This document shows, one piece after another, positions 5,766 through 5,966 of a stretch of DNA of 5,966 nucleotides (position 1 is its first letter; each line of letters begins with the position of its first letter). A model generated the notes under the pieces. That model saw nothing but the letters and a program-made list of their open reading frames with translations. It ran no database searches and was not told the DNA's origin. Source of the stretch: Actinomycetota bacterium (lineage in GTDB: Bacteria > Actinomycetota > Thermoleophilia > Gaiellales > Gaiellaceae); assembly GCA_013812465.1 (NCBI GenBank), contig JACCTK010000023.1, positions 1 through 5,966 of the forward strand, written 5' to 3'. Both the position numbers and the translations under genes were made by a program.

Positions 5766-5814
5766 GGTGACAGAGTCACCGCAGGTGAAAGAGTCACCGC
5801 AGGTGACAGACACC
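5766..5814. repeat. Tandem 18-bp palindromic repeat (2.7 copies), REP-like
   Basis: Three consecutive units start at 5766, 5784 and 5802. Units 1 and 2 are GGTGACAGAGTCACCGCA and GGTGAAAGAGTCACCGCA, differing at one base; the third is a partial unit, GGTGACAGACACC. Unit 1 contains the perfect inverted repeat GGTGAC/GTCACC around AGA; unit 2 breaks one pair. The third has GGTG/CACC ends. The following bases (GGGCTCTTTGTCCACC) end in another CACC. Short palindromes in small clusters after a gene are typical of REP elements mobilised by RAYT transposases, but no transposase is in the window. The hairpins could also serve to end or protect the SSI transcript. Confidence 0.7.
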
Positions 5815-5869
5815 GGGCTCTTTGTCCACCTTTTCGTAACGTCACCGTCGGTCAGCAAGCCGGAGAGAC

Positions 5870-5896
5870 CGCCAAGTAACAGTCTGCTACTTGGCG
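5870..5896. repeat. 9-bp perfect inverted repeat upstream of the ATP-grasp gene
   Basis: CGCCAAGTA (5870-5878) is matched exactly by TACTTGGCG (5888-5896) around the nine-base loop ACAGTCTGC. No T tract follows, so it is not a canonical intrinsic terminator for the SSI gene. It ends 4 bp before the candidate -10 box at 5901 and covers the place where a -35 would sit, which fits an operator. A poorly canonical terminator is the alternative. Confidence 0.55.
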
Positions 5897-5900
5897 TCGT

Positions 5901-5914
5901 TAGCATCGGCGGCC
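5901..5914 (+). promoter_or_regulatory. Candidate -10 element of the ATP-grasp gene
   Basis: TAGCAT (5901-5906) fits TANNNT and lies 8 nt before the GTG at 5915. No Shine-Dalgarno sequence is present between them, so the transcript would be leaderless or nearly so. No clear -35 is seen; that position is inside the inverted repeat at 5870-5896. Confidence 0.3.
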
Positions 5915-5966
5915 GTGAAGACCGTCCTCTTCGTCGGCGCGGGTCGCCACCAGCGCCGTGCGATCG
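5915..5966 (+). CDS. N-terminal fragment of a probable ATP-grasp enzyme (runs off right edge)
   Basis: A GTG at 5915 opens a frame that stays open to the end of the window, encoding MKTVLFVGAGRHQRRAI. The hydrophobic strand VLFVGAG followed by RHQRRAI resembles the first strand and helix of the pre-ATP-grasp domain in carbamoyl-phosphate-synthase-like and PurK-like ATP-grasp ligases, which often open this way. ATP-grasp enzymes join a carboxylate to an amine or similar nucleophile at the cost of ATP, and such genes are common in surface-glycan loci, which fits the neighbouring sugar genes. Only 17 residues are visible, so the family call is tentative and no substrate can be proposed. No ribosome site precedes the start. 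Confidence 0.45.
   Translation, partial: MKTVLFVGAGRHQRRAI

Noticed and set aside
5766..5814. CRISPR array
   Set aside because: Units are 18 bp in direct tandem with only 3-bp linkers and no spacers; no cas gene is present.

Overview
The window is GC-rich DNA from a bacterium, most likely a high-GC Actinomycetota. Three things point that way: a secreted subtilisin-inhibitor-like (SSI) protein, a class known mainly from Actinobacteria; promoter -10 boxes lying 6 nt from start codons that lack a Shine-Dalgarno site (leaderless style); and GTG starts with 4-nt GTGA gene overlaps. The SSI and LtrA sequences look to me like the Thermoleophilia branch, but that placement comes from pattern memory and is not proven.

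Layout. Positions 1-506, minus strand: two very small overlapping ORFs of unknown function (54 aa acidic, 51 aa basic), then the first 25 codons of a gene that runs off the left edge. Positions 549-2128, plus strand: a sigma70-like promoter, a roughly 95-nt leader ending in a textbook intrinsic terminator, and a complete type I glutamine synthetase gene (glnA-like, 482 aa). Positions 2144-5315, minus strand, convergent with glnA: a tightly packed three-gene unit transcribed as NAD-dependent sugar-nucleotide epimerase/dehydratase/decarboxylase, then DegT/DnrJ/EryC1/StrS-family PLP aminotransferase, then LtrA-family membrane protein. Each junction is a GTGA overlap, so translation is probably coupled. 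Positions 5316-5356: a 41-bp divergent promoter region in which both start codons sit 6 nt after a TANNNT box. Positions 5357-5752, plus strand: the SSI-like protein. Positions 5753-5914: a short palindromic tandem repeat (REP-like) and a 9-bp inverted repeat. Positions 5915-5966: the start of a probable ATP-grasp enzyme that leaves the right edge.

How the genes fit together. The SDR enzyme and the aminotransferase form the standard pair that makes a keto-sugar nucleotide and then aminates it, so the minus-strand unit probably contributes an amino sugar to a surface glycan; the ATP-grasp gene may belong to the same locus. The SDR has features in common with the decarboxylase domain of ArnA, which hints at a 4-amino-pentose product, but the substrate is not determined. 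Why an LtrA membrane protein is coupled to this pair is unclear.

The most interesting signals are regulatory. The terminator lies between the glnA promoter and the glnA ribosome binding site, so read-through must be controlled or the gene would be mostly off. The compact divergent leaderless promoter pair and the palindrome at the ATP-grasp promoter are also worth checking.
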